From contig CAWJOC010000032.1 of assembly GCA_963844315.1 (NCBI GenBank), positions 102,904-166,903 of the forward strand: a stretch of 64,000 nt of DNA, read 5' to 3'. How positions within the stretch are numbered: the first letter of the stretch is position 1; the number at the start of each line of letters is the position of its first letter. Below are positions 18,602-28,642 of this stretch, piece after piece. Both the position numbers and the translations under genes were made by a program. The DNA comes from CAWAVN01 sp963844315 (lineage in GTDB: Bacteria > Planctomycetota > Planctomycetia > Planctomycetales > Planctomycetaceae). Below the pieces are notes generated by a model, which was not told the origin of the DNA, made no database searches, and saw only the letters and a list, made by a program, of their open reading frames with translations.

Positions 18602-21600
18602 GTGACGTTAACTGAGCTTTTGGAAAATAAATTTCGGGCGGATTTGAGGTTTCGCGGGGAAACCTACGTCAAAGCCGAGCGCGTTTCGCTGATTCGGATA
18701 ACCCCCGATCAGGTCTTTGGCATTGTCCAGGACAGCGTGGAGTACGAAACCCAACTCAGCCGAACCGACGCCCAACTGAAGATGTATTGCACCTGCGAGC
18801 CATTCCAAAAGTCCGGGGTGTGCAAGCATTTGTGGGCCACGATTGTGGCGGTGCAGGAATCCGGCGTGGTCGTGGGAGCGGTGCGCCCGGTCACATTCCC
18901 CCCTTCGCCGCCGATGCGGAACCGTCGTTCTTGGATGTCGATCTTTGGGATGATGATGAATTGGACGACCCCGGCGATGTGTTCAATCCGCCCCCGTCCG
19001 CTCCCGCGAACGGACGCAGCGCCGTCCACGTCAAGCCGCGACTGAGGCCCTGGGAATCGAAGCTGCAAGATCTCAAGAACAAGATGCAGACCAACGAACC
19101 GGCGGCTCCCAATGCCGGCCGCGAGCGGGAGATCTTCTATGAAATCGACGTGAGCGAAAGCCGTCAGGTGGGGCAACTCGTGATTCAAACCGCCCAAAGG
19201 CAACGCCGGGCCAACGGCCAATGGGGCAAGCTCAAACCTTTGAAACTTCGTCCCGGAAAACTGGATGAAGTGGAGCATGAAGACGACAGCAAAATTCTGG
19301 CGTACCTCTCCGGCGGAACCCCGGAGCGCACCAACTGGCACGCCCAGCAGGCCGAGATTCAAACGGCGGTGTATCGCTACCGCGTGCCGTTTGAACTCAG
19401 CGAATTGATACTGCCGCTGATGTGCCGCACGGGCCGGGTGCGGTATTTGAACTCCCATGAAAACGATTCCCAAACCCTGGCCTGGGATGAAGGTCCGCCT
19501 TGGGAATTGACCATGCGCGTCGCCTTCCATGAAGTCGATCAGGAATGGAAGTTGGAGGGCCTGTTAAAGCGCGAGAAGGAAACCCTGCCCGCCAAAAGTG
19601 CGGTGCTGCTGGTTCCTGGCGGACTGGTTCTCACGGAGACCAAAATCGCCCGGCTCATGGATTACGATGCCTTTGAATGGATTGATGTCCTCGCGTCGGA
19701 CAATGCGCTTCGCGTGCCCGACGGCGAGCAGCAGGAACTGGTCGATTCCCTCTTGGACATGCCCACGCTGCCCCGGTTGGATCTTCCCAAGGAATTGCAG
19801 CTCAAGGAAATCACCTGCGATCCCAAGCCGCAATTGACGATCCAATCGCCGCGCGGCAAACGCTGGCATTTGGAGCGTCTGCAAGGCCAGGTGCAATTCG
19901 ATTATTTGGAATCCTTGATTCCGGCCAATAGCTCGCAATGGGCCTTGGTGCAACGGGAGCAGGGCCGGTGCATTTTGCGAAACCGCGACAAGGAGGATCT
20001 CGCCTGGTCGCAACTGCACGAGTTGGGATTCCGGCGGATGTTGGATCAGCGCCGCCAAGGCCACGATGTCGAAATCGCCGCCCGCGGCTTGGGACCGGCG
20101 GTGAGGCGTCTGATTGACTTAGGTTGGCAAGTCCATGCCGATGGTAAGCAAGTCCGCCAGCCGGGGGAATTTCAGTTTCGCATCAAATCGGGGATTGATT
20201 GGTTCGAGCTTCACGGCGATGTGCAGTTCGAGGGCTTGACCGTTTCCTTTCCGGAATTGCTGTCGGCCCTGGCCCGCGGGGACAGCACGATCCGCTTGAG
20301 CGATGGCTCCTTGGGCATCCTGCCGGAAGATTGGGCCAAGAAATTCGGACTTTTGGCCGGGTTGGGCGTCGCCGATGAAGACCACATGCGATTTGCGCAC
20401 AATCAGGTCGCGCTCCTGGATGCCTTGCTCTCGGCACAACATCAAGTGGAGCACGATGAGACGTTCGCAAACTTGCGGAACCGCTTTCAAAACTTCAGCG
20501 GGATCGAATCCGCCGGGGAACCCAAGGGCTTCGAAGGCCAGCTTCGCGGCTATCAGCGCGAAGGGCTGGGCTGGTTGGAGTTCCTGCAGGAATTTCGTTT
20601 GGGAGGCTGCCTCGCCGATGACATGGGTTTGGGCAAAACCATTCAAGTGTTGGCCCTCTTAATGGACCGCCGAAGAACCGAATCCGAGAAATGTCCCTCT
20701 CTGATCGTCGTGCCCAAGTCGCTGCTTTTCAACTGGCATAATGAATGCACCCGCTTCACGCCGGAGCTTAGGGTGTTGGAATATACCGGTCTGGACCGCG
20801 AAGTGCTTCGTTCGCAGTTTGAAACCCACGACATTGTCCTCACCACCTACGGCACACTGCGGCGGGACATCGTCCACCTCAAGGACACCCGTTTCGATTA
20901 CGTGGTTTTGGACGAAGCCCAGACCATCAAAAACTCCGGCTCGCAGGTCGCGAAAGCCTCGCGGCTCTTGCAGGCCAATCATCGGGTCGCCTTGAGCGGA
21001 ACGCCCATCGAAAACCACTTGGGCGATTTGTGGTCGATCTTTGAATTCCTGAATCCCGGCATGCTCGGACGCAGTTCAATCTTCAAAAGCTACGCCAACG
21101 ACTCCGGCGACGACAACACCCGGAACCTGCTCTCAAGCGCCCTGCACCCGTTCATTCTCCGGCGGACCAAAAGGCAAGTCGCCAGCGAATTGCCAGAGAA
21201 GCTCGAGCAAACCATCTACTGCGACATGGGGACCGACCAAGAGCGGCTCTATACCGAGCTTCGCGACCATTACCGCAGTTCGCTTTTGGGCCTGGTGCAA
21301 AAGCAGGGCTTGGGCAAATCGAAAATGCACGTTTTGGAGGCCTTGCTCCGATTGCGGCAGGCGGCGTGCCATCCGGCCCTTTTGGACAAGGGAACCGAGT
21401 TGGAAGGGTCCGCGAAGCTCGACGTGCTGGTTCCGCATCTGCAAGAACTCGTGGAAGAAGGCCACAAGGCGCTTGTGTTTTCGCAGTTCACCAGCATGCT
21501 CAGCATCGTCAGGCGGCATTTGGAGCGCGAAGGCATCGTCTACGAATATCTGGATGGCCAGACCCGCGACCGCGCCGAGCGCGTGGAGCGGTTTCAGACC

Positions 21601-21915
21601 GATCCCCATTGCCCGGTGTTCCTCATCAGCTTAAAGGCGGGCGGATTGGGTTTGAACCTGACCGCCGCCGATTACGTGTTTTTGCTCGATCCCTGGTGGA
21701 ATCCCGCCGTCGAAGCCCAGGCCATCGACCGGGCGCACCGCGTGGGGCAGACCCGGCACGTTTTCGCGTACCGCTTGATCTGCCGCGGCACGGTCGAAGA
21801 AAAAATCGCCGAACTGCAAACCCAAAAACGCGATCTGGCCGACGCCATTCTGGAGGCGAACAACAACCTCCTGAAAGATCTCTCCACGGAAGATCTGGAA
21901 TTGTTGCTGTCGTAG
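18602..21915 (+). CDS. SWIM zinc-finger SNF2-family DNA-dependent ATPase / helicase (frameshifted)
   Basis: About 1104 residues from the GTG at 18602. A SWIM zinc finger (YCTCEPFQKSGVCKHLW, CxCx8CxH) lies at about residues 62-78. A long middle region follows, then the SNF2 engine: motif I LADDMGLGKTIQVLALL, motif II VVLDEAQTIKN, motif III ALSGTPIENHLGDLW, and motifs V/VI LKAGGLGLNLTAADYVFLLD and AIDRAHRVGQT. One base is gained or lost near 18890, where the SWIM frame ends in VVVGAVRPV and the other continues HIPPFAADAEPSFLDVD. Bacterial SWIM-SNF2 proteins probably remodel nucleic acid-protein complexes. The partner is unknown. Confidence 0.9.
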
Positions 21916-21924
21916 TGCGATCTC

Positions 21925-22082
21925 TCCACAACCAAAACGCTTGGAGATATCCCTTCTCCCTTGGGGGACCACCCTGCGGTCTGTGGCCGAAGGCCGGATG
22001 AGGGGTAACGATTAAAGTTGGACGTCGATTCTAAATCCTGCCCCTCACCCTAACCCTCTCCCAAGGGGAGAGGGGACAAAAC
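21925..22082 (+). repeat. Structured intergenic repeat, family A, copy 3
   Basis: It begins about 10 bases after the SNF2 stop with CCACAACCAAAACG and then follows family A order (ATCCCTTCTCC, GTGGCCGAAGGCCGGATGA, TTGGACGTCGA, CCCCTCACCCTAACCC, GGGGAGAGGGGACAAAA). Like the 8059 copy it carries an enlarged first loop (GACCACCCTGCGGTC). It reads in the same direction as the SNF2 gene. Confidence 0.85.
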
Positions 22083-22250
22083 AGATGGGGCGAACTGCCT
22101 TTCCCTTGCAGTTTTCCCAGCCGGCCAAGACCGGTCTTGACCGTTGGGGAAGGTTTTCGTGTAATCCCTCGCGCCGGGAATCTCCGCGCATCGCCTTGAT
22201 GTGACGCGGACAGTTCCGCCTTCCGACACTCAACGAAAATCCCAACCGGC

Positions 22251-23369
22251 ATGCCCACCACGTTCGACCGCTATCTCCTGCGCCGCTATTTGCACGTGTT
22301 CGCCATTTTGCTGGTGAGCATGTACGGTCTGTACGTGGTCATCGACGGCTTTTCCAATATCGATGAGTTCCAGCAAGCGTCCGATGATCCCTGGGTGGTC
22401 GCTCAGTTGATGGGACGATTCTATGGATTTCAGTTCAGCGCGTTCTTCGACATGCTGGGCGCGATCCTCTCGGTGGTCTCCGTGATTGTGGTATTTGGAC
22501 TGCTGCAAAAACACGGGGAAATCGCCCCGATCCTCGCGGCGGGCGTCCCCACGTTCCGGCTGATCCGGCCATTTTTATTCGGGACGATTTTTGTGAATGC
22601 CCTGATTGTGGCCAATCAGGAATTCATCATCCCCGACATCGCCCACGTGCTCCAAGCCGAGCGCGCGGAACCAGAATCGGACGGCAAGAACGTGGAGCCG
22701 ATTTACGATTACATCACGCACATCCGCATTGATGGCCGGGAGTTGTTCCTGGCCGACCAGCGCGTGGAGGGAGCCAACTTCGTCTTGCCCGTACCGGAAG
22801 TGGCGATGGATCTCATCACGCTGAATGCCCAGGAGGCCCGGTTTCGCGAAGCCACGGACGAGAGGCCCGCCGGTTGGCATCTGAAAGAGATAACGCCCCG
22901 GTTTTCCGAATTGCCGCTGACTACCGTGGGGAAGCGGATTGTGCTGCCGATGGAGAGCACCGACGATGTGTTCGTGGTGACGGACATCAGTTTCGATCAG
23001 TTGAGCAACCGCAACACGAACTACAAATACGTCGGAACCTCGGAGTTGATCGAACGGATCCGAAACCCAGCCTTCGGGACGGCTTCGGTGCGGGCGCAGA
23101 TCATTCATTTGCATTCGCGATTGGTGACGCCCTTGGCGAACGTGCTATGCATCTTCGTGGCGGTCCCTTTGATTCTCCGCAAGGAAAGCCGGAGCCTGGT
23201 CGCCAACATGGCGATTTGCGCTTTGGTGTTGGGCGTGGTCTATGGACTCACCCAAGGGTTTCTCTATTGTGGCCGCGTCAATTGGCTGCCCGCCGATTTG
23301 TCCGCGTGGGCCTCTCCGATTCTGACGGGAGTTCTGGGAGCCTGGCTAACAGAATTGACGCAGACGTAA
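22251..23369 (+). CDS. LptF/LptG-family lipopolysaccharide export permease
   Basis: 372 residues of the YjgP/YjgQ family. These inner-membrane proteins pair with LptB ATPase to push lipopolysaccharide toward the outer membrane. N-terminal TMs (YLHVFAILLVSMYGLYVVID and a second near 75-90, with a third near 105-125), a large periplasmic beta-jellyroll and C-terminal TMs (PLANVLCIFVAVPLILRKES, ICALVLGVVYGLTQGFLY) are all present. The frame is intact. Only one permease is encoded here, so the F/G partner must be elsewhere. It agrees with the lipid A genes at 60.8-63 kb. Confidence 0.88.
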   Translation: MPTTFDRYLLRRYLHVFAILLVSMYGLYVVIDGFSNIDEFQQASDDPWVVAQLMGRFYGFQFSAFFDMLGAILSVVSVIVVFGLLQKHGEIAPILAAGVPTFRLIRPFLFGTIFVNALIVANQEFIIPDIAHVLQAERAEPESDGKNVEPIYDYITHIRIDGRELFLADQRVEGANFVLPVPEVAMDLITLNAQEARFREATDERPAGWHLKEITPRFSELPLTTVGKRIVLPMESTDDVFVVTDISFDQLSNRNTNYKYVGTSELIERIRNPAFGTASVRAQIIHLHSRLVTPLANVLCIFVAVPLILRKESRSLVANMAICALVLGVVYGLTQGFLYCGRVNWLPADLSAWASPILTGVLGAWLTELTQT

Positions 23370-23410
23370 TTGGCATTTCTGCATCGCCAGAAAATGGCAA
23401 CAATGTTTTT

Positions 23411-23762
23411 AGCCCAAAGCGCCAGCGAGGGAGATTGGTATTCCCTCGCTAGCGCATTTTGAAGTTGCACTGATGGGATTTACGCCCCGAAGGGGCAGCC
23501 ACATATCAGCCCAGGGCAAAGCGCAGAGGCATGAGCCGCAAGCGACGCCCTGGGTAAAGGTTTCAATAAATTCACCAAACCCTGAAAGGGCGGCACAAAA
23601 CTCAATGATGTTGTTCCGCCCTTTCAGGGCTTTCTGATTTCGGGGGCTACTCTTTCCCAGGGCGGCACTCGTGGCGAAGCGCCACTTCGTTCTGCCCTGG
23701 GCTGTTTTGTTTAGCCCCTTCGGGGCAAATCGAGGAAATCGCTGCAACTTCAAAACTAGCGC
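23411..23762 (+). repeat. Composite palindromic element, family C, copy 1
   Basis: A 311-bp unit (23452-23762) bounded by near-perfect terminal inverted repeats GCGC..TTTTGAAGTTGCA / TGCAACTTCAAAA..GCGC, with inner GCCCCGAAGGGGC hairpins near both ends, CCCAGGGC / GCCCTGGG palindromes and a central CCCTGAAAGGGCGG pair. An AGCCCAAAGCGCCAGCGAGG hairpin adjoins its left end from 23411. The copy at 60422-60780 is the same element in reverse orientation, and 43479-43612 is a short derivative. No protein is encoded; it fills most of the gap between lptF and the stress protein. Confidence 0.85.
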
Positions 23763-23886
23763 ATCGGGCTAGTGTTGCTAAATCGCTTGCTCGCTCCGCG
23801 CGTTGTTGGCTTCCGGAACGGGCCGGGGTATGATGGCAGGTAGAGTCATGCCTACACCATGTTGCATCCTCAAGATTTTCCCAAGA

Positions 23887-23893
23887 AAGGAGG
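23887..23893 (+). promoter_or_regulatory. Strong Shine-Dalgarno deciding the usp start
   Basis: AAGGAGG lies 4 bases before the ATG at 23898 and therefore decides against the in-frame ATG at 23859. It is one of the few canonical ribosome binding sites in the window. Confidence 0.85.
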
Positions 23894-23897
23894 AAGC

Positions 23898-24365
23898 ATG
23901 ATTTCGCTCAAAAAAATTCTATTGCCCACGGACTTCAGTGAGTATTCCGAAGCCGCCCGCGAATATGCCTGCTCGCTGGTGGAGAAGTTCAACGCCGAGT
24001 TGCACTTGCTGCACGTCTTGCAGGACTTGGTCGCGATGGCTCCGGAACCCGGCATGGCCTTCCCGCCGCCTGGGGATTACATGAAGGAACTCGAAGCGTC
24101 CGCCAAGCAAGCCCTGGAGAAGCGGCCCGGCGATGCGCTGCCCGCGGGCTATCAGGTTGAGCGGATGATCCGGCACGGCTCGCCGTTTCTGGAAATCATT
24201 CGCTACGCCAAGGAGCAGGACATGGATCTCATCGTGATGGGAACGCACGGCAGAACGGGACTGGCCCACGTGCTCTTGGGCAGCGTGGCCGAGAAAGTCG
24301 TGCGGAAATCTCCCTGCCCCGTCCTCACGGTCCGGTCGAGCGAACACAAATTCGAAATGCCGTGA
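23898..24365 (+). CDS. Universal stress protein (UspA family)
   Basis: A 155-residue single-domain USP beginning MISLKKILLPTDFSEYSEAA. The ATP-binding signature GTHGRTGLAHVLLGSVAEKV (G-2x-G-9x-GS) and terminal PCPVLTVR are present, so it is expected to bind ATP. The family responds to starvation, oxidative or redox stress through mechanisms that are not settled. The start at 23898 is set by the AAGGAGG site. A second, diverged member lies at 34989. Confidence 0.92.
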   Translation: MISLKKILLPTDFSEYSEAAREYACSLVEKFNAELHLLHVLQDLVAMAPEPGMAFPPPGDYMKELEASAKQALEKRPGDALPAGYQVERMIRHGSPFLEIIRYAKEQDMDLIVMGTHGRTGLAHVLLGSVAEKVVRKSPCPVLTVRSSEHKFEMP

Positions 24366-24387
24366 CACTTTCGACGACTGGTAAATG

Positions 24388-24582
24388 AGGCCTTTTAACG
24401 CAAAGATCGCAAAGAGAAGACGCGAAGAGCCGCCAAGCAAAAGACAAGTTCCAACAGTCAGAACTGACAATCCCCAACTAGATTTTCCTGAGCATTTGCC
24501 GATTTAAAGTCCTCTTTTTTCTTGTCTTTGCGGACTTTGCGTCTTTTCCTTCGCGGTTTTTGCGTTAAAAATCCTGGCCTGC
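24388..24582. repeat. Large imperfect palindrome (AACGCAAAG type) between usp and nadB
   Basis: The left arm 24388-24447 (AGGCCTTTTAACGCAAAGATC... AAAGACAAG) is complementary with mismatches to the right arm 24521-24582 (CTTGTCTTTGCGG... TTTTTGCGTTAAAAATCC), with a loop of about 73 bases. It fills most of the gap between usp and nadB and may end usp transcription. This AACGCAAAG motif is a familiar dispersed repeat in planctomycetes and others. Confidence 0.65.
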
Positions 24583-24658
24583 TAATCGGCGAAAGAGTTA
24601 CGAAATGCCGTGATTCGATAGTGACACAAAACCGATTCCCTATTAGCAAGGCTCATGC

Positions 24659-26289
24659 GTGACGGCGCTCCAGCTCACTCCCAGGCGGCGCTATCTGGTG
24701 CAATTCCATCCCAAGCGGGTGCCGCACATGTTCGTGGATGTGCTGGTCATCGGCGGCGGCATCGCGGGCACACGCGCGGCCTTGGTGATTGATCCCGATT
24801 TGGAAACCGTGGTCGTCACCAAGGATGAACTCGTCCAGTCCAATAGCTCGTATGCTCAAGGCGGCATTGCGGGCGTTTTGGATCCACTCGATGATTTCGC
24901 CCACCATGTTGCGGACACCCTCGCCGCCGGGAAGGGGCTGTGCGATGAAACCGTCGTCCGGCAGGTTGTCGAAGAGGCCCCGAAGCAAATCCGGGATCTC
25001 ATCCGGATTGGGACCGAATTTGACGTGGAGGATGGCGAAATCGCTTTGACACAAGAAGGCGGGCACAGCCATCGCCGGATAGTGCATGCCCTGGGCGATG
25101 CGACGGGCAAGGAAGTCATGCGGGCGATGCTTGCCGAACTGCGGAAGCGGCCCAACGTGCAAATCTGGGAGCAGACTTTTACGATTGATCTTTTGACCCA
25201 CGATGGCGAGTGCCGGGGGGCGATTGTCTGGAACCCGCAGCACGGCAAGACAATCGTGTGGGCCAAGCAAACGATTCTGGCCACCGGCGGGGCGGGGCGG
25301 CTTTATCGGGAAACCACCAATCCCGAAATCGCCACCGGCGACGGCCATGCGATTGCCTTTCGTGCGGGGGCCGAAGTCCGCGACATGGAATTTATGCAGT
25401 TTCATCCTACGGTGCTTTACATCGCGGGAAGCTCGCGGCATCTGATCACCGAAGCCGTGCGCGGCGAAGGGGCCTACCTGCGGGACAGCACCGGGTATCG
25501 CTTCATGCAGGATTACCACCCCGCCGGGGAACTCGCGCCCCGCGATGATGTCAGCCGGGCCATTACCATTCAGATGACCAAGACCCGCCAAGGCGGCGTG
25601 TATCTGGATTTGTCGCATTTGCCGCCGGCTTTGGTCCGCGAGCGGTTTCCCCACATTGGCAAAGTCTGCGCAGACTTTGGGTTGGACATCACCCGCGATC
25701 TCATTCCGGTCCGTCCGGCGCGCATTACATGATCGGCGGCTTGACGGTTCATCCCGATGGGCAAACGACTCTGCCTGGCCTTTGGGCGGCGGGAGAAGTG
25801 ACTTCCAGCGGATTGCACGGCGCGAACCGCCTGGCGTCCAACAGCCTCTTGGAAGGTCTGGTCTTCGGACTGAGCACGGGAAAAGGCGCGGCGGCCAATG
25901 CCAAAAACCTGCCCGATCAGTTTGCGGCCCTTCCGATCCTTTCAGGATTTTCCGAGAAGCCCGCCGACGAAACCGAACTCAACCTGACCGACGTTCGCAA
26001 CGCCTTGACGAGTTTAATGTGGCGGAACGTGGGCATCCGCCGGGATGAAGAGGGCCTGAAGGAAGCCGCCGACCAGGTCAACTTTTGGGACCGCTACGTT
26101 TCCACGCACGAGTTTTCTCATCCCGCCGGTTGGGAACTTCAAAACATGCTTTTGGTCGCGCGCTTGATGATCGTCTCCGCCAGCGAGCGACGAGAAAGCC
26201 GGGGCGTGCATTACCGCAGCGATTACCCGGAAACGCTCGCTGAAGCGAAGCACATTCCCATTTCGGCGGGTCTTGCTGTTGGTCGTTGA
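24659..26289 (+). CDS. nadB: L-aspartate oxidase (frameshifted)
   Basis: A flavoprotein oxidising L-aspartate to iminoaspartate, the first step of de novo NAD synthesis. It has FAD-binding VIGGGIAGTRAALV, substrate motifs SNSSYAQGGIAGVLDPLD and GGHSHRRIVHALGDATG, TGGAGRLYRETTNPE, FMQFHPTVLY, and after the break GEVTSSGLHGANRLASNSL and SRGVHYRSDYPE. About 543 codons, as in the family. One G is missing near 25718 (IPVRP then GAHYMIGGLTVH). The start is GTG 24659. nadA and nadC are not nearby. Confidence 0.92.
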
Positions 26290-26327
26290 TGTCATCTCTC
26301 TGGAATTGAAGCTTGAGGATTCACACC

Positions 26328-27102
26328 ATGCTGCCAGGAATCAAACTGTTTGATCTGACCGGGAAAGCCGCCGTTGTGACGGGTGGCTCCAAAGGCTTGG
26401 GGGCGGCGATGGCAGCCGGTTTGGCATCCGCCGGAGCGGATCTTTTACTCGCCAGCCGCCACGAAGAGGAAGCCGTTGCCGCCGCGAAAGAAATTGCCAG
26501 GGATTACGGCCATAAAGCCCTCGGCCTCAGCGCGGATGTGACCAACCCCGATGATGTCGCCGCGATGACGCAAAAGAGCGCTTTCCGAATTCGGCAAGAT
26601 CGACATTCTTATCAACAACGCCGGGATCAACATTCGCGGGGCGATTGACGAGGTCACGTTTGAAGACTTCAAGAAAGTGCAGGACATCAACGTCAACGGG
26701 GTTTGGCTGTGTTCCAGGGCCATCGTCCCACACATGAAAGCGGCCAAATACGGCAGGATCATCAATATGGCCAGCACCTTGGGCGTGGTGGGACTTTCCA
26801 ACCGTACGCCCTACACCGCCAGTAAAGGGGCGGTTGTGCAAATGACCCGCGCTTTGGGCTTGGAACTGGCGCCGTTTAACGTGACTTGCAATGCGATCTG
26901 TCCGGGACCGTTTTTGACCCCCATGAACGAACCCATCGCCAACGATGAGAACACCAAGAAATTCATCATCGGAGCGGTCGCCTTGGAACGCTGGGGCCGG
27001 ATGGAAGAAATCCAAGGGGCCGCGATTTTTCTGGCGAGCGATGCTTCAAGCTACGTCACCGCCAGCCTTGTCACGGTGGATGGCGGATGGACCGCGCGGT
27101 GA
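26328..27102 (+). CDS. Short-chain dehydrogenase/reductase, gluconate 5-dehydrogenase-like (frameshifted)
   Basis: About 257 residues after repair: cofactor motif VVTGGSKGLGAAMAAGLA, NNAGINIRGAIDE, the catalytic Ser region IINMASTLGVVGLSNRTPYT, the active-site Tyr-Lys in YTASKGAVVQ, and C-terminal DASSYVTASLVTVDGGWTAR. The family reduces or oxidises sugars and other carbonyls with NAD(P). Near 26575 the sequence AAAAGAGCGCTTTCC seems to have one extra base (QK then ALSEFGKIDILINNAG). The ATG at 26328 gives MLPGIKLFDLTGKAAVVTGG. Substrate uncertain. Confidence 0.87.
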
Positions 27103-27188
27103 TTTCCTACGAATAGCAATTGCACTCCGAAATCGGGCGATCTAAGATGACAAGGAAGTAAGTGGCAGCGAAGTTCGAGAAACGGATT

Positions 27189-27210
27189 CCGCTTACTTCG
27201 TGCGCGGCTC
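27189..27210. repeat. Palindromic repeat family B, half copy
   Basis: A single clean arm CCGCTTACTTCGTGCGCGGC plus TC lies 26 bases before the next start codon. Its partner arm (near 27153-27163) is degenerate, so this is a decayed copy of the element seen at 6267, 32028, 34603 and 49810. Confidence 0.7.
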
Positions 27211-27236
27211 TTGGATGATTGCCCAGGAACTTTGCC

Positions 27237-27845
27237 ATGTCCCCAAGAACTATTTCGCTTTCTATTCTAAGCGGTTTGTGCCTGCTGGTTGCCCAACCCA
27301 AACCCGCCAGCGCCCAGTTGACCGTGCAACAACCCGTGTTCGGCGTCAACTCCGTCACCACGACGGTCTCCGTTCCCGACCGCGGGCGGGCGCATCTGGG
27401 AAGCATCAGCCGAGCGCGGGATTCGCGCACGAGTTTTGGCCCGTTCCGACCGGGGACCAGCACGGGACTGGACCGCGAGCACTCCGGCATGAGCGTCGGG
27501 GTCTACATTCATGATTTTGAGGCGATGGATCAGTACCTCTTGAATCGAGGAAGCAGTCCCGGCGATGCCTCTCCCCAACTCACGGGCGGCGCTCGGCATG
27601 CTTGGGAATTATTGCAAACCGACCGGGGGCAGGTTCCCATCCAACCTTTGCCAGACACCGCGAGAGCGTCCAAATCGGAGAAGTACTGGCAGTTGGGTCA
27701 AAACGCCGAGCGGGAGGGCCATCTCAATGTCGCCCGCTTGCATTATCGCATGGCCAGCCGACATGGATCCAAGTCCGCCCAGAATCGTCTGGACCAATGG
27801 GACGCGGCTCCTGTATCCACCCAGATGGCCGGACAAAGGCGATAA
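27237..27845 (+). CDS. Secreted protein of unknown function with Sel1/TPR-like helical C-terminus
   Basis: 202 residues from the ATG at 27237: MSPRTISLSILSGLCLLVAQ is a clear signal peptide ending near PASAQ. The middle is Ser/Thr/Gly-rich and predicted disordered. The C-terminal part YWQLGQNAEREGHLNVARLH followed by YRMASRHGSKSAQNRLDQW resembles one Sel1/TPR helix pair. No enzyme motif is seen. Its stop is four bases from the converging stop of the next gene. Confidence 0.7.
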   Translation: MSPRTISLSILSGLCLLVAQPKPASAQLTVQQPVFGVNSVTTTVSVPDRGRAHLGSISRARDSRTSFGPFRPGTSTGLDREHSGMSVGVYIHDFEAMDQYLLNRGSSPGDASPQLTGGARHAWELLQTDRGQVPIQPLPDTARASKSEKYWQLGQNAEREGHLNVARLHYRMASRHGSKSAQNRLDQWDAAPVSTQMAGQRR

Positions 27846-27849
27846 ATCC

Positions 27850-28155
27850 TCAAGCGATTTTGCGGGGATCATCTTCCGGCAAGAGGCGGTGGCGCAGCCG
27901 AACTTTCGCGTAGCGTTCGCCTTGGGCATCATAAAAATAGATCGTGTTGTGGTCGGATGCCCAGATTGCGCCCAATCGCACGCTGCGCGGGCCTTGCAAA
28001 GAGAATTGCAGACCGCAATTGCGACCCCGGCGAATCAGAATCATTTCACTCATCTCGAACTGATCCGGCAGAAGGTTTTCCTTTTGACACAGCGTTTGAT
28101 GAATGTACAAACGCAAGTCGTCCAGGGTTCGGATTTCATCCAGGGATTCGCACAT
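27850..28155 (-). CDS. Small conserved hypothetical protein, 101 aa
   Basis: From the ATG at 28155: MCESLDEIRTLDDLRLYIHQ, LCQKENLLPDQFEMSEMIL, IRRGRNCGLQFSLQGPRSV, RLGAIWASDHNTIYFYDAQG and the tail KVRLRHRLLPEDDPRKIA. A GAGGGA ribosome site lies just upstream. The frame stays open to 28377, but that part is low complexity. The density of charged, aromatic and Gly residues suggests a compact cytoplasmic domain. I believe this is a planctomycete-restricted family of unknown function, but could not check. It converges on the upstream gene with a 4-base gap. Confidence 0.7.
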   Translation of the reverse strand: MCESLDEIRTLDDLRLYIHQTLCQKENLLPDQFEMSEMILIRRGRNCGLQFSLQGPRSVRLGAIWASDHNTIYFYDAQGERYAKVRLRHRLLPEDDPRKIA

Positions 28156-28642
28156 AAGTCCCTCAAAAAAATGGGCAGCGGCGTATTTGCGTTTCGGCAA
28201 CGCGCGGCGACTCACCTTCCATCGGCGCGAACACTCAGCCACTTTTGCGGGTGAACCCGCGGACGGTCTGAACCATCCCAACCGGCGAAATCCACTTTTC
28301 GTTACATTCGCTACGGTTTCCAAGGGGATCGACGCGCGTTTCGGTGAAGGCTCCGGGCAGTCGACTGGCCTTACCATGAGGGAATTTTTCCAAAAGCGGG
28401 CGAGTTGCCGATGAGCCGCCGCTCTAATTATCCCAGGTGCTTCCCGATCTCTCCTAGGGCAACTTCATTCCGCGCCTTACTGTAAAATCCACAATTCGCG
28501 GAAACCCGCGTGTCGGGTCGGATTATCCGATCTGACCGGAGTGGAATCGGATCGAAGGGAGAAACGATTCCTATTAAGGAAGCGGGAGAATCTGTAGGGG
28601 CCAATTGTGTCAGCCGAAAGGCGAGGTTTGTTTGGCCCAGCC
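28156..28642. other. Intergenic stretch without a supported gene
   Basis: Almost 490 bases between the small conserved gene and the GNAT gene. The overlapping open frames on both strands have no family resemblance and unbiased composition. No repeat family member, terminator or promoter was clear to me. It should carry the promoter of the 28155 gene. Confidence 0.5.

Noticed and set aside
23411..23762. CRISPR array
   Set aside because: The repeated units are palindromes of different kinds without regular spacers; a mobile palindromic element fits better.
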